NCBI RefSeq assembly: GCF_900115955.1
Contig: NZ_FOYL01000005.1
Coordinates: 124,001 to 188,000 of the forward strand
DNA length: 64,000 nt
Origin: Lentzea waywayandensis
GTDB lineage: Bacteria > Actinomycetota > Actinomycetes > Mycobacteriales > Pseudonocardiaceae
Direction of reading: 5' to 3'
Of this stretch, positions 1-8,796 are shown in pieces. Position numbers and translations under genes: made by a program. Under the pieces are notes generated by a model. It was not told the origin of the DNA and did not search any database. It saw nothing but the letters and a program-made list of their open reading frames with translations. Position 1 is the first letter of the stretch. Each line of letters opens with the position of its first letter.

Positions 1-796
1 CCTGGATCTGCGCCGCGTAGGTGGAGACGCGGGAGTAGACGCCGGGGTAACCGGCGGCCGCGCATCCCTCGCCCCACGACGTGATGCCGATCAGCTTGCC
101 ACCGGCCACGAGCGGGCCACCGGAGTCACCCTGGCAGGTGTCGGTGCCGCCCTGGGAGTAGCCGGCGCACACCATGTGGGTGGCCTTGTAGTCGCTGCCG
201 TACGAGCTGGTGCAGCTGGAGCTGCTGGTCAGCGGCACGGTGGCCCGCAGCAGGTAGCGCGAGGCCGAACCACCGGAGGACGTGGTGCCCCAGCCGAGGA
301 TCGTCGAGCTGGTGCCCGCGTTGTAGAGCGCGCTGTCCGCCGAGGTGGCGAACGGGATCGGGGTCTGCGACAGGTTGCGGTCGAGCGTGAGCACCGAGAC
401 GTCGTAGCCGAGGGTCACGTCGCGGTAGCTCGGGTGGATCCAGATCCTGGTGACACGGGCGACGGTGCCCGCGGTGGAGTTCTTGTCGTCGCGGCCCGCC
501 ACGACCCGGACGGCGGACGCCGAGTCGCCCACGGTGCAGTGCGCGGCGGTGACGACCTTGTTGGGAGCGACGAGAGTGCCGCCGCAGTACTGGAAACCAC
601 TGCTCGTGGCGAGGTAGACGACCCAGGGGTAGGTGGACGTGCTCGCGCGCGTGCCGCCGACGATCTGGGTGCCGAACTCACCGTCGGTGGTCGGAGTCGG
701 AGCTGCTTCGGCCACGCTGACGCAGGCCATGGACAGCGTTGCCGCCGCCAGTGCCGCGCCGAGCAGTGACCGGAGGCGGTGCAGGGTTGCCGCCAT
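1..796 (-). CDS. secreted trypsin-like serine protease (3' end cut by window edge)
   Basis: Secreted S1-family endopeptidase. A signal peptide covers about residues 1-31, followed by a short propeptide and the zymogen cleavage site IVGG at 45-48. The catalytic triad is visible: His86 in TAAHC, Asp132 in YDVSVL and Ser225 in GDSGGP. Asp219, six residues before the serine, predicts trypsin-like cleavage after Arg or Lys. The ATG at 796 is chosen over an in-frame ATG six bases upstream because AAGGAG lies at normal spacing only for 796. The gene runs off base 1 with 265 codons read, so only a short C-terminus is missing. It diverges from the FKBP gene. Family assignment is very sure; the natural substrate is unknown. 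Confidence 0.93.
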   Translation of the reverse strand, partial: MAATLHRLRSLLGAALAAATLSMACVSVAEAAPTPTTDGEFGTQIVGGTRASTSTYPWVVYLATSSGFQYCGGTLVAPNKVVTAAHCTVGDSASAVRVVAGRDDKNSTAGTVARVTRIWIHPSYRDVTLGYDVSVLTLDRNLSQTPIPFATSADSALYNAGTSSTILGWGTTSSGGSASRYLLRATVPLTSSSSCTSSYGSDYKATHMVCAGYSQGGTDTCQGDSGGPLVAGGKLIGITSWGEGCAAAGYPGVYSRVSTYAAQIQ

Positions 797-966
797 GATC
801 ATCTCCTTCTTCTGTTGTGTCCCCCGGCCGCGGGGCCGGTGGTGATTAAAGAAAGACATGAGGACTCCGGGGCCGGGTAGGGCTGGTCCGCGTAGGCCAT
901 TCGGCCGCGCCCGCCCGCGCGTGATTGGATCGAGCGCGAACAACCCCGTTCCGAGAGGAAGTTGTG

Positions 967-1341
967 ATGGCCCCCACGAAGCCTGAGGTCGACCCGCACG
1001 ACGGCCCGGCGCCCGCCGACCTGCTGATCGAGGACATCACCGTCGGCGACGGTGCGGAGGCCACGGCCGGTCAGTTCGTGTCCGTGCACTACGTCGGTGT
1101 GTCGCACTCGTCCGGTGAGCAGTTCGACGCGTCCTGGGACCGCGGCGAGGCGTTCCAGTTCCCGCTCGGCGGCGGCCGTGTCATCCAGGGCTGGGACCAG
1201 GGCGTCCAGGGCATGAAGGTCGGTGGCCGCCGCAAGCTGGTCATCCCTCCGCACCTGGGCTACGGCGCGCGCGGTGCCGGCGGCGTGATCAAGCCCAACG
1301 AGACGCTGATCTTTGTCGTCGACCTGCTGGGCGTGAACTAG
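967..1341 (+). CDS. FKBP-type peptidyl-prolyl cis-trans isomerase
   Basis: Single-domain cytosolic FKBP of 124 residues that catalyses prolyl isomerisation during protein folding. The core is complete: VSVHYVG, FDASWDRG, the active-site stretch GGRVIQGWDQG, then KLVIPPHLGYGARG and a final hydrophobic strand FVVDLLGV. There is no signal peptide and the length is normal for small actinobacterial FKBPs. The ATG at 967 follows a GAGAGGAAG ribosome-binding site; a longer reading from 925 has none. It is monocistronic, with a strong terminator right behind it. Family assignment is very sure. Confidence 0.95.
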   Translation: MAPTKPEVDPHDGPAPADLLIEDITVGDGAEATAGQFVSVHYVGVSHSSGEQFDASWDRGEAFQFPLGGGRVIQGWDQGVQGMKVGGRRKLVIPPHLGYGARGAGGVIKPNETLIFVVDLLGVN

Positions 1342-1353
1342 TCAGTTGACCTC

Positions 1354-1390
1354 AACGGCGTCCCACTGGTCCGATCGGTGGGACGCCGTT
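1354..1390 (+). terminator. hairpin terminator after the FKBP gene
   Basis: Perfect 13-bp stem AACGGCGTCCCAC / GTGGGACGCCGTT around an 11-nt loop, starting 12 bases after the FKBP stop codon. There is no long T tract, which is usual in actinobacteria. It separates the isomerase from the downstream secretion cassette. Confidence 0.85.
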
Positions 1391-1484
1391 GGTCTGCACA
1401 GCCGATTTGACCCGAGGGTGGAACGAGATCGGATCCGGCTGCGTCATCCTTTGAGTCCGCCGCCGCTTTGGGAGGGAATCACCG

Positions 1485-2015
1485 GTGCCCGAGGACATCG
1501 CCGGGTCCGAGCAGATGCTCGCGAACTGGAACCAGAACATCCAGGAACGCGCCGCGCGCTATCAGGAAATGGCGACGCGCGTTCAGGGGATGACGATCTC
1601 CGAGCGGTCCCAGGACGGCTCCATCGAGATCCTGGTCGGGTCCAACGGGATCCTGCAGAACCTCGTGATCAACGAGTCTGCCTCCGGCAAGCGCATGTCC
1701 GAGGTCAGCGGCGAGATCATGAAGCTGCTGCAGCGCGCTCAGTCCCGGATTCCCGAGCTGCTCCAGGAAGCCATGGCGGAGACCATCGGCACGCAGGACG
1801 AGACGGCCAACGTGCTGTTCAACGAGGCCAAGAAGAACTTCCCGGCGCCGCCGGCCGAAGAGCCGACGCGCACGCCGTACGACCGCAACGAGATCAACTT
1901 CCGGGTGGAGGACGACGCACCGCCGCCGCCCCGCCCGACCCCGCCGCCTCCCCCGCGCCGCCGGCCGCCGTCAGACGATGACGACGACTTCGGCGGGGAG
2001 TCCGTGCTCTCCTGA
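1485..2015 (+). CDS. YbaB/EbfC-family protein, first gene of the secretion-toxin cassette
   Basis: Protein of 176 residues. Residues 1-110 look like a YbaB/EbfC-type nucleoid-associated domain: a helical start, a beta sheet (SIEILVGSNGILQNLVI) and a long C-terminal helix. The tail is proline-rich, then acidic (about 140-170). YbaB-like genes often sit beside WXG100 or EspC-like genes in actinobacterial type VII cargo loci, as here; the cargo gene follows 35 bases later. The GTG start at 1485 has GGGAGGG at good spacing. DNA binding or a chaperone-like role is family-based inference. Confidence 0.75.
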   Translation: MPEDIAGSEQMLANWNQNIQERAARYQEMATRVQGMTISERSQDGSIEILVGSNGILQNLVINESASGKRMSEVSGEIMKLLQRAQSRIPELLQEAMAETIGTQDETANVLFNEAKKNFPAPPAEEPTRTPYDRNEINFRVEDDAPPPPRPTPPPPPRRRPPSDDDDDFGGESVLS

Positions 2016-2050
2016 TCTTTCTGTCCGCTGCTCGAACTTGAGGGGGTTCG

Positions 2051-2359
2051 ATGACTTCCGGTGGTTTCAAGGTCACCTCGGACGTGCTGGAAGCGCACGC
2101 CAAGGCCTTGGAGGGCCTGCACGGGCGACTTCAGGGAGCAGTGGACGCGGCGAACACCGTGTCGATGCCGACTGACGCGTACGGGATCATCTGCCAGCCG
2201 TTCCGGATGTTGCTCGATCCGGTCGAGCAGTGGGGCATGGACGCGCTGAAGGGCGTGGCGGAGGCCATGGAGGCCACCTCCAAGAAGGTCACCGAGACCG
2301 CGAAGCACTACCAAGAGGTCGAGGACCAGATCACCCGCACGCTGAAGGGTGGCGCCTGA
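2051..2359 (+). CDS. EspC/WXG100-like type VII secretion protein
   Basis: Small helical protein of 102 residues, of the EspC-like (DUF2580) kind found beside ESX substrates. Two amphipathic helices flank a middle segment, and the C-terminus (VEDQITRTLKG) matches the usual tail of the family. There is no signal peptide, as expected for type VII cargo. A GAGGGGG site precedes the ATG. Its stop overlaps the toxin start (TGATG), so the two are translationally coupled and probably form a co-secreted pair. This is inferred from family and coupling; no ESX core genes are in the window. Confidence 0.75.
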   Translation: MTSGGFKVTSDVLEAHAKALEGLHGRLQGAVDAANTVSMPTDAYGIICQPFRMLLDPVEQWGMDALKGVAEAMEATSKKVTETAKHYQEVEDQITRTLKGGA

Positions 2360-5300
2360 TGTCCTCACCGAACCCGTTGGTGGCGAAGGCCCCCGCCGAA
2401 CCGTCCGGCTTCTTCAACGCCGGCACCGGTGACAACGGCTGGGCGACCGGCTTCTCCATCGCCGACTCGGCGATGGACGCGTACAAAGGCATCTCCGAGG
2501 GCAGCTGGATCGAGGGCGGCCTCGGCGTCGTCGGCCTGGTAGCCGACGCCGCCTCGATGGCGATCGACCCGTTCGGCACGCTGCTGTCGTCCGCGGCCTC
2601 GTTCCTGATGGAACACATGCAGCCGCTCAAGGAGGCGCTGGACTGGCTGGCGGGCGACCCGCCGGTGATCCAGTCGTACTCGACGACGTGGGGCAACGTC
2701 TCGCAGGAGCTCGGCAAGATCGCGGGCGACTACAAGGCGGCCGTCGACGGCACCGGCGAGTGGACCGGTGGCGCGGCCGACGCCTACCGCAAGGCCGCGG
2801 GCGAGCAGCTGGACGCGTTGTCCGGCGCGGCTTCCACCGCGGGTTCGGTCGGCACCGTCGTCGGCGTGATGGGCATGGTCGTCGGGTTCGTGCGCGAGAT
2901 GGTGCGCGACCTGATCGCCGACCTCGTCGCGAAGCTGATCACGTGGGTGCTGGAGGCCGTGTTCACGCTGGGCTTCGGCACGCCGGTGATCGTGGCGCAG
3001 GCCGTGACCGCGATCTCGAAGTGGGCCACCCGCATCGGTGAGCTGATCCAGAAGCTCATCAAGACCATCAAGAAGGTCTCGCCGCTGCTGGGCAAGCTGG
3101 TCGAGATCTTCACGAAGATCATGAAGGTCGTCGGCAAGCTGGTCGGCAAGGTGACCGGTCTCGACGTGATCTCCACGAAGTCCATCAAGCCCGGTGGCCT
3201 GTTCCACAGCACCAACGCTCCGGACCTCTCGCCGTCCTCTCCTGGTTCGCCGTCCTCTCCTGGCGGGTCGCCGTCTTCGTCCTCTCCGGACACTTCGCCG
3301 TCCTCGCCCTCTTCACCTTCGTCACCGTCCTCTCCGGACAGTTCGCCTTCGTCGTCCTCGCCGCCGGGGTCGCCTTCCTCGCCGGGGTCGCCTTCTTCGC
3401 CGTCCTCGACGCCGGACGCGCCTTCGCGTGCTCCGGACACCTCGGCACCCTCGTCCGCGCCGACGCCCACGCGCGCGCCGGACGGTTCGACGCCCGACGC
3501 CCCGTCACGCACCCCCGACAACTCCTCGCCCCCTTCGGCCCCGCGCACGCCCGACAGCTCTCCCGGTTCTCCGGGCTCGCCTTCCTCACCGACGGCCCCG
3601 AGCGCCCCGCACACGTCGTCGACCCCGGACGCCCCGGCTCCGACCCGCAACACGGGCCAGACCGTCCAGTCCTCGGTGGCACCACCGGAGGCCCCGTCCC
3701 GCCTGGACGCACCGCAGGCCCCCACCCGCACCCCGGACGCGTCCCCTTCGTCGACCCCCGCCCAGTCCGGCCCGATGGGCGGCGGCGCCCCTGCTGCGGG
3801 CGGCGGCGCACCGTCGTCCCCGGCGGCAGGCCGTCCGCCGACGGGTCCCGGCCAGGGCTGGACCGGCACCCCCGGCAGCCGAGGCGACCTGGGCTCCGGC
3901 GCCCCCGCACCGCGCTCCCCCGACATGTCGACGTCGGCCTCCCGAGCGGACGCCCCACCCCGTCCGGCCTCGATGCCAAGCGCACCGTCGGCCCCGTCGA
4001 TGCCGTCCTCTCCTTCGGCACCCTCGATGCCGTCCTCGCCGTCGATGCCTTCCGCACCCTCCGCGCCGTCGGGCGGAATGCCTTCGGGCGGCGGCACGCC
4101 ACACGCCCCCTCGGCCGGCACCCCGCACAGCCCGTCGACCGGCGCCCCCTCGACCGGCTCCCCGAACGCGGGCCGTCCCGACGCGACTCCCCCGAGCCGC
4201 GCCACCTCGCCTTCGGCAGCCGCACCGTCGGCCCCGTCCACTCCGAACATGCCACCGGCGCACAGCCCGTCGGCGGGAGCACCGCACGCTCCGGCGGCAG
4301 GCGCCCCGCACTCCCCGTCCGCGCCGAACGCCCCTCGCGGCGACGCCCCGATGCGCCCGCAGTCGTCCGCACCGACGGCTCCGAACGCACCGCACAGCCC
4401 GAACTCACCGTCCGCACCTTCGGCCCGCACGGACGCCCCGAACGCGCCGTCCTCGCGGCCCGACGCACCCCAGGGACGCCCCAACACGGCCCCGTCCGGC
4501 CCACACGGCGGACCGTCGCGCACTGACGCACCCCACGCCCCGTCGCGCCCTGACGGACCGCACGGCAACACGACGCCGTCGTCACGTCCCGACGCACCGC
4601 ACAACGGCCCGTCCGCACCAACGCGCCCGGCCCCGCCAAACGCACCACACGCCCCCAACGCACCGCACGGCGGCCCTAACGCGCCGCACGCACCAAACGC
4701 GCCGCACGGCCCGAACACGCCCCACGGCGGCCCCAACGCACCGCACTCGCCCAACACGCCACACGGACCCAACGCTCCCCACGGCGGCCCGAACTCGCCG
4801 TCCCGACCGGACGCACCTCACGGCGGCCCGTCACGTCCCGACGCCCCCAACCGCCCCGACGCGCCGCACCGGCCTGACAGCCCGTCCCGCCCGGACGGCA
4901 GCGGCCCTGGCAACCGGCCCGACGGCACCCGCCCTGACGGCTCACGCCCTGACGGCTCACGTCCTGACGGCTCACGTCCCGACGGCTCACGTCCCGATGG
5001 CACCCGCCCTGACGGCTCGCGCCCCCACACCCCGGACGGCCCCCGCCACCGCGGCACCGACACTGCCGAGGCCCCCCACCGCGCCCCGGACAGCACCCAC
5101 CCGGAAGCCGCAACCCCGCACCGCCCCGACGCCAACGCCCCCCACCGTCCAGACGCCGACGCCCCCCACCGCCCGGACGCGGACGCGCCGCACCACGGCC
5201 CGGACGCCGACAAGCCGCACGACAACACCCCGGACAAGCCGCACGACGGCGACCCCGACAGCCCGAACGACCAGGACGTCCCGCCCGCGGACCGCCCGTC

Positions 5301-6942
5301 CCCGGAGGACGCGCACCAGCGGCACGCCGAGACCACCCCGGCCGGCGTCTCGCACCACGGCGGCGACCCGGACATGGGCGACCTGCCGCACCGCGTCCCC
5401 AACGACCCGCGCTACTTCACCGCGGACGTCCACGTCACCCCGGACGGCAGGGCCCGCATCGGCGGCCACGACTACACGCCGAAGGAGTACGCGGACATGC
5501 TCCGCCGCTCCGGTTACGACGGCAGCAAGCCGGTCCGTCTGATCGGCTGCGACGCCGCCAGCAACGACTTCGCGAAGCAGCTCTCCAAGCACCTCGACGC
5601 ACCCGTGCTGGCCCCGACCAAGCCGGCCTGGACGGACGCCAACGGCCGCGTCTTCACCAGCGACCCCGAGATCCGTCCCGACGGCACCCGCCAGCCGAAG
5701 ATCCCGCCGAACGGCGAGTGGGAGACCCACCACCCGGACGGGTCGAGCACCAGGACCGGCGACGACGGCTACGCACCCGACACCCAGCGCCACGGCCCGG
5801 ACGAGACCACCGACACCGACGGCGCCGTCGACCGGGGCGACAGCTCGAACGACAGCGATCCCGGTGACTGGCGCGACAAGCCCGGCGAGACGAGCGGGAT
5901 GTCGCCGCGCGACAAGATCGCCAGCGACGACTACATCAAGCACCACTACTACGAGCGCACCACCAACGGGCGAACCGAACTGGTGGTGCGGGCGGACCGC
6001 AGCCCGGACGTGGACGGGATGAAGCCACCGCCCGTCGACCTCAAGGACGGCAAGCCGGAACTGAAGTCCGACCGGCCGCCCGCCGAATCTCTCGGCTTCG
6101 ACGAAACGCGCTCGAAGGAAGTTCCCCGGGACGGTTCGGACACCGACACGAATTCCGGCGGCGACACGGATTCCCGTTCGGACGACTACCGCCAGGACCA
6201 GGACTGGAAAGCCGCGGACGACCAGCGGATCGACGAGAAGACCAGGGCACGCCAGGAAGCGATGGCCGAGCGTCAGAAGGCGATGGACGAGACCCCCAAG
6301 GGTTCGCCGGAACGCTCGGAGGCCATCGGCGCCCAGACGACCGCTTCGGAGCACTTCGGCGAGCAGGTGTCCTCTCACGCACTGCGCGACCGGGTGCACT
6401 CGCAGTTCGCGCACGCGTTCCCCGACGCGGAGGTCGACTTCCGCACCAAGGGCGGCGGCGACTTCGACCCGTCGCACACCAGCCGTGACGTGCTGGAGGT
6501 CTACGACGCCAAGACCGGCAGGGTGCTGGCCGAGATCGAGCCCATGCACCGGCCCGGTACTCCTGGCAACAGCAACTTCGACCAGGTCTACAAGGTCGAC
6601 TACCTGGACGGGCAGAAGCCGGACTACGTCGTCCACGAGGCGAAGGCGCCCAGCGGTCCGGCGAGCGAACGCATCGTGCAGACCGCGGAAGGCCCCAAGG
6701 TGTACCAGCAGGGGCACCCCGCGTACTTCGAGGACACCCTGCAGGCGATGGAACGCCGTGGCGGAGCCGAGGCGGAACTCGCCGAGGAATTGCGAAAGGC
6801 GAAGAAGGACGGCCGGCTCGATTATCTCGAGGTGCGCGCACAAACGAATGAAACGGGCGTCGACCACGAGTTGACCGGATGGAAGTACCGGCCGTTCGAG
6901 GGCTACGATTACCAACCACGTCTGCCATTGATGCCCAGGTGA
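2359..6942 (+). CDS. giant type VII-associated polymorphic toxin with REase-like C-terminal domain
   Basis: Protein of 1,527 residues with modular toxin architecture. Residues 1-290 hold a WXG100-like helical region (WTGG at 135-138) and long hydrophobic helices (about 160-235). Residues 290-985 are a low-complexity Pro/Ser/Ala/Asp stretch with many RPDG and PHAPN repeats. Residues 1010-1110 carry a domain with VRLIGCDAASNDFAKQLSK and APTKPAW, common in actinobacterial toxins. The last 180 residues resemble a restriction-endonuclease-fold toxin: FDQVYK at 1407-1412, EAK at 1427-1429, then QQGHPAYFEDTL. The ATG overlaps the previous stop; about 43 upstream in-frame codons lie inside the EspC-like gene and are not used. 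Two Imm49-type genes follow directly. Nuclease activity is inferred from motif pattern. Confidence 0.85.
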   Translation: MSSPNPLVAKAPAEPSGFFNAGTGDNGWATGFSIADSAMDAYKGISEGSWIEGGLGVVGLVADAASMAIDPFGTLLSSAASFLMEHMQPLKEALDWLAGDPPVIQSYSTTWGNVSQELGKIAGDYKAAVDGTGEWTGGAADAYRKAAGEQLDALSGAASTAGSVGTVVGVMGMVVGFVREMVRDLIADLVAKLITWVLEAVFTLGFGTPVIVAQAVTAISKWATRIGELIQKLIKTIKKVSPLLGKLVEIFTKIMKVVGKLVGKVTGLDVISTKSIKPGGLFHSTNAPDLSPSSPGSPSSPGGSPSSSSPDTSPSSPSSPSSPSSPDSSPSSSSPPGSPSSPGSPSSPSSTPDAPSRAPDTSAPSSAPTPTRAPDGSTPDAPSRTPDNSSPPSAPRTPDSSPGSPGSPSSPTAPSAPHTSSTPDAPAPTRNTGQTVQSSVAPPEAPSRLDAPQAPTRTPDASPSSTPAQSGPMGGGAPAAGGGAPSSPAAGRPPTGPGQGWTGTPGSRGDLGSGAPAPRSPDMSTSASRADAPPRPASMPSAPSAPSMPSSPSAPSMPSSPSMPSAPSAPSGGMPSGGGTPHAPSAGTPHSPSTGAPSTGSPNAGRPDATPPSRATSPSAAAPSAPSTPNMPPAHSPSAGAPHAPAAGAPHSPSAPNAPRGDAPMRPQSSAPTAPNAPHSPNSPSAPSARTDAPNAPSSRPDAPQGRPNTAPSGPHGGPSRTDAPHAPSRPDGPHGNTTPSSRPDAPHNGPSAPTRPAPPNAPHAPNAPHGGPNAPHAPNAPHGPNTPHGGPNAPHSPNTPHGPNAPHGGPNSPSRPDAPHGGPSRPDAPNRPDAPHRPDSPSRPDGSGPGNRPDGTRPDGSRPDGSRPDGSRPDGSRPDGTRPDGSRPHTPDGPRHRGTDTAEAPHRAPDSTHPEAATPHRPDANAPHRPDADAPHRPDADAPHHGPDADKPHDNTPDKPHDGDPDSPNDQDVPPADRPSPEDAHQRHAETTPAGVSHHGGDPDMGDLPHRVPNDPRYFTADVHVTPDGRARIGGHDYTPKEYADMLRRSGYDGSKPVRLIGCDAASNDFAKQLSKHLDAPVLAPTKPAWTDANGRVFTSDPEIRPDGTRQPKIPPNGEWETHHPDGSSTRTGDDGYAPDTQRHGPDETTDTDGAVDRGDSSNDSDPGDWRDKPGETSGMSPRDKIASDDYIKHHYYERTTNGRTELVVRADRSPDVDGMKPPPVDLKDGKPELKSDRPPAESLGFDETRSKEVPRDGSDTDTNSGGDTDSRSDDYRQDQDWKAADDQRIDEKTRARQEAMAERQKAMDETPKGSPERSEAIGAQTTASEHFGEQVSSHALRDRVHSQFAHAFPDAEVDFRTKGGGDFDPSHTSRDVLEVYDAKTGRVLAEIEPMHRPGTPGNSNFDQVYKVDYLDGQKPDYVVHEAKAPSGPASERIVQTAEGPKVYQQGHPAYFEDTLQAMERRGGAEAELAEELRKAKKDGRLDYLEVRAQTNETGVDHELTGWKYRPFEGYDYQPRLPLMPR
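4636..4806 (+). repeat. PNAPH-type peptide repeats in the toxin linker
   Basis: Imperfect in-frame repeats encoding variants of APNAPHGGPN and SPNTPHGPN. They lie within the proline-rich linker of the toxin. Units vary in length, so this looks like slippage-driven expansion of a flexible spacer rather than a folded domain. Confidence 0.7.
4915..5019 (+). repeat. seven 15-bp repeats encoding RPDG(S/T)
   Basis: Seven tandem 15-bp units, in frame, each encoding RPDGS or RPDGT. Several units are identical apart from synonymous changes at Arg or Pro codons, which suggests recent expansion with selection to keep the frame. The copy number is likely to vary among strains. Confidence 0.85.
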
Positions 6943-6956
6943 GGACCGGCAACGCG

Positions 6957-7802
6957 ATGCACGAAATTCCCAGGCACGAGATCAGCGAGGAATTCGCCCG
7001 CGGTCAGGTGGACACGCTCCAGCGCTTGATCGAGTCGGCGCTGGAGGACGTCGAGTCGGACCCGGACGCGCTGAGCGCCGCACGCAGGCGCGCGCTGATG
7101 CGCTTCGAGTACCTCACCGCGCTCGACCCCGCCGCGGGCAAGGAAGAGACGTGGCAGGCGGCCGTGTTCGCGTCCCAGACGGCGAACGCGGTCTTCGCCC
7201 GCACGTCCAAGTCGGAGGACTTCGTCCCCTACCGGCTGGGCGACCGGGAGTACCAGCTGCCCGTGCTCGGCCCGAACCACCACGCCACCCCGGTCGACTG
7301 GCTGACCGCCGCCTGGCTCGCCATCATCACGCGCAGCGAGCAGCGCATCGCCGAGTTGTGCGAGGTCGGCAAGTACACGCTGCTCGGCAGCGGCGCGAAG
7401 GTCGAGGAGTACGTCCGCCCCTGGGTGGACACGATGCAGCGCTACCTCGGCGGCGACCAGGTTCCCCCCGCGCTGCTCGAGTCCGTGATCGACCTGACCG
7501 ATCCCGGGCAGGCGAAGTTCGCCTCCAGCGACTTCATGCTGCTCGTCGCGTACCCGCCGGCGAACATCCTGTTCCGGGTCCTGCGCGGCGGGCCGGAGGA
7601 CTTCACCGACGCGCTGGTGCAGGCGACCACGGCGCACCGCGACTATTGGCGCCAGGTCGACTTCGCGGACAACCCCGACGGATTCGTCGCGCTCGCCGTG
7701 CTCGCCATGGCGATCCGCGGCAAGGACCACGGTTTCCCGGTCGAGGTCGAGTCCGACTACCTGCCGGAGAACCTGGTGAGCGGTACCTGGTCGAGCCGCT
7801 GA
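6957..7802 (+). CDS. Imm49-family immunity protein, copy 1
   Basis: Cytosolic, mostly helical protein of 281 residues resembling immunity protein 49, which neutralises polymorphic toxins. Visible hallmarks are the RHEI start, the central TPVDWLTAAWLAIITR segment and the C-terminal VEVESDYLPENLV. It starts 14 bases after the toxin stop. A GTG at 6939 overlaps that stop and could be a coupled start, but ATG 6957 aligns with the start of the second copy. Its position directly behind the nuclease-like toxin makes it the likely cognate antidote; that pairing is inference. Confidence 0.78.
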   Translation: MHEIPRHEISEEFARGQVDTLQRLIESALEDVESDPDALSAARRRALMRFEYLTALDPAAGKEETWQAAVFASQTANAVFARTSKSEDFVPYRLGDREYQLPVLGPNHHATPVDWLTAAWLAIITRSEQRIAELCEVGKYTLLGSGAKVEEYVRPWVDTMQRYLGGDQVPPALLESVIDLTDPGQAKFASSDFMLLVAYPPANILFRVLRGGPEDFTDALVQATTAHRDYWRQVDFADNPDGFVALAVLAMAIRGKDHGFPVEVESDYLPENLVSGTWSSR

Positions 7803-7803
7803 C

Positions 7804-8664
7804 GTGGTCGAGGTCAACCGGCACGAGGTCGATCCGGACTGGTCCGCCAAGCAGCTGGAGAAGATCGAGCGGCGGATCGAGGAAACGGTCGCCACCCTCC
7901 CGAACGTCCGCACGATCGCGCTGAGCGGGTTGATGAGGGACGCGCTGGGCCACCTCGGTCACCGGTGCGCGGTCGACCCGCTGGGCAGCGACGGCGACAC
8001 CTGGGACAGCCTGTGCTTCGCCGCGGAGGTCGGCGCCGCGATCTACGCCGTGGCCACGGCCGAGGAAGGCATGCCGGTCGAGATCACCCTGCGGGGCAAG
8101 CAGATCCCGGTCACCGCGACGGGCCCCGTGTACTTCGCGTCCGGCGGCACCTGGCTCACCACGAACTACCTGGCGGCCATCGCCAGGGACGCCGCGAAGA
8201 CGGGGCAGCTGAGCGAGGTGCCACTGGAGGTGCTGCGCGCCTCCGGCAGCGAGGAACCCGACTACGTCTTCCTCATGGTCGACATGTTCCAGAGGTTCAA
8301 CCTCCAGCAACCCGGCGTGCACGAGGCGTTGAACGCGGCGCTGAAGGCCACCGGCCCGGACGAGATCGACCCGGTGCACCGCGACCACGTGCGCGTCGTC
8401 GCCTTCCCGCAGCTGAACCTGTTCCACAACATCATCAACGCCGACCGCGAGGGGCAGTTCGGCCAGGCTCTCGCGGAAGCGCTGGAGTTGTTCAGGGAAC
8501 TCTGGTCGACGGAGGAGAACGAGGAGTCCCCGAACGGGTACGTCGCCATCGGCCCTCTCGGGCTGGCGAGCGTCGCACACGACGCGGGCATCCCGATCGA
8601 GGTCACGTCGGAGTACCTGCCGCCGTACCTGTACAACGGCTCCTGGACGCGCGAAGGCCTCTGA
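7804..8664 (+). CDS. Imm49-family immunity protein, copy 2
   Basis: Second Imm49-like protein, 286 residues, starting at a GTG one base after the stop of copy 1. It shares the RHEV start, a WLTTNYLAAIARDA helix and the C-terminal VTSEYLPPYLYNGSW with copy 1, but much of the rest differs. This is a paralog rather than a recent duplicate. Such tandem copies usually protect against different toxin tips carried by relatives. Family call is fairly sure; which toxin it blocks is unknown. Confidence 0.75.
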   Translation: MVEVNRHEVDPDWSAKQLEKIERRIEETVATLPNVRTIALSGLMRDALGHLGHRCAVDPLGSDGDTWDSLCFAAEVGAAIYAVATAEEGMPVEITLRGKQIPVTATGPVYFASGGTWLTTNYLAAIARDAAKTGQLSEVPLEVLRASGSEEPDYVFLMVDMFQRFNLQQPGVHEALNAALKATGPDEIDPVHRDHVRVVAFPQLNLFHNIINADREGQFGQALAEALELFRELWSTEENEESPNGYVAIGPLGLASVAHDAGIPIEVTSEYLPPYLYNGSWTREGL

Positions 8665-8796
8665 CAGTCCTGGAACCACGGCGGCCGGCACCCACTCAGA
8701 GTGGTGTGAACGGCGTGGGGTGTGTGACCGGACCGCGCGCGTCACGGCAGCCCGATAAGATCAGCGGGCTTTCACGGGGAGAGGGGCGAGGACCAC

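Noticed and set aside
2784..4772. 662-codon leftward open frame opposite the toxin linker
   Set aside because: It mirrors the proline-rich repeats (Pro/Ser/Ala becomes Gly/Glu/Arg). The forward frame is coupled to the EspC-like gene and has folded domains at both ends, so it is the real one.
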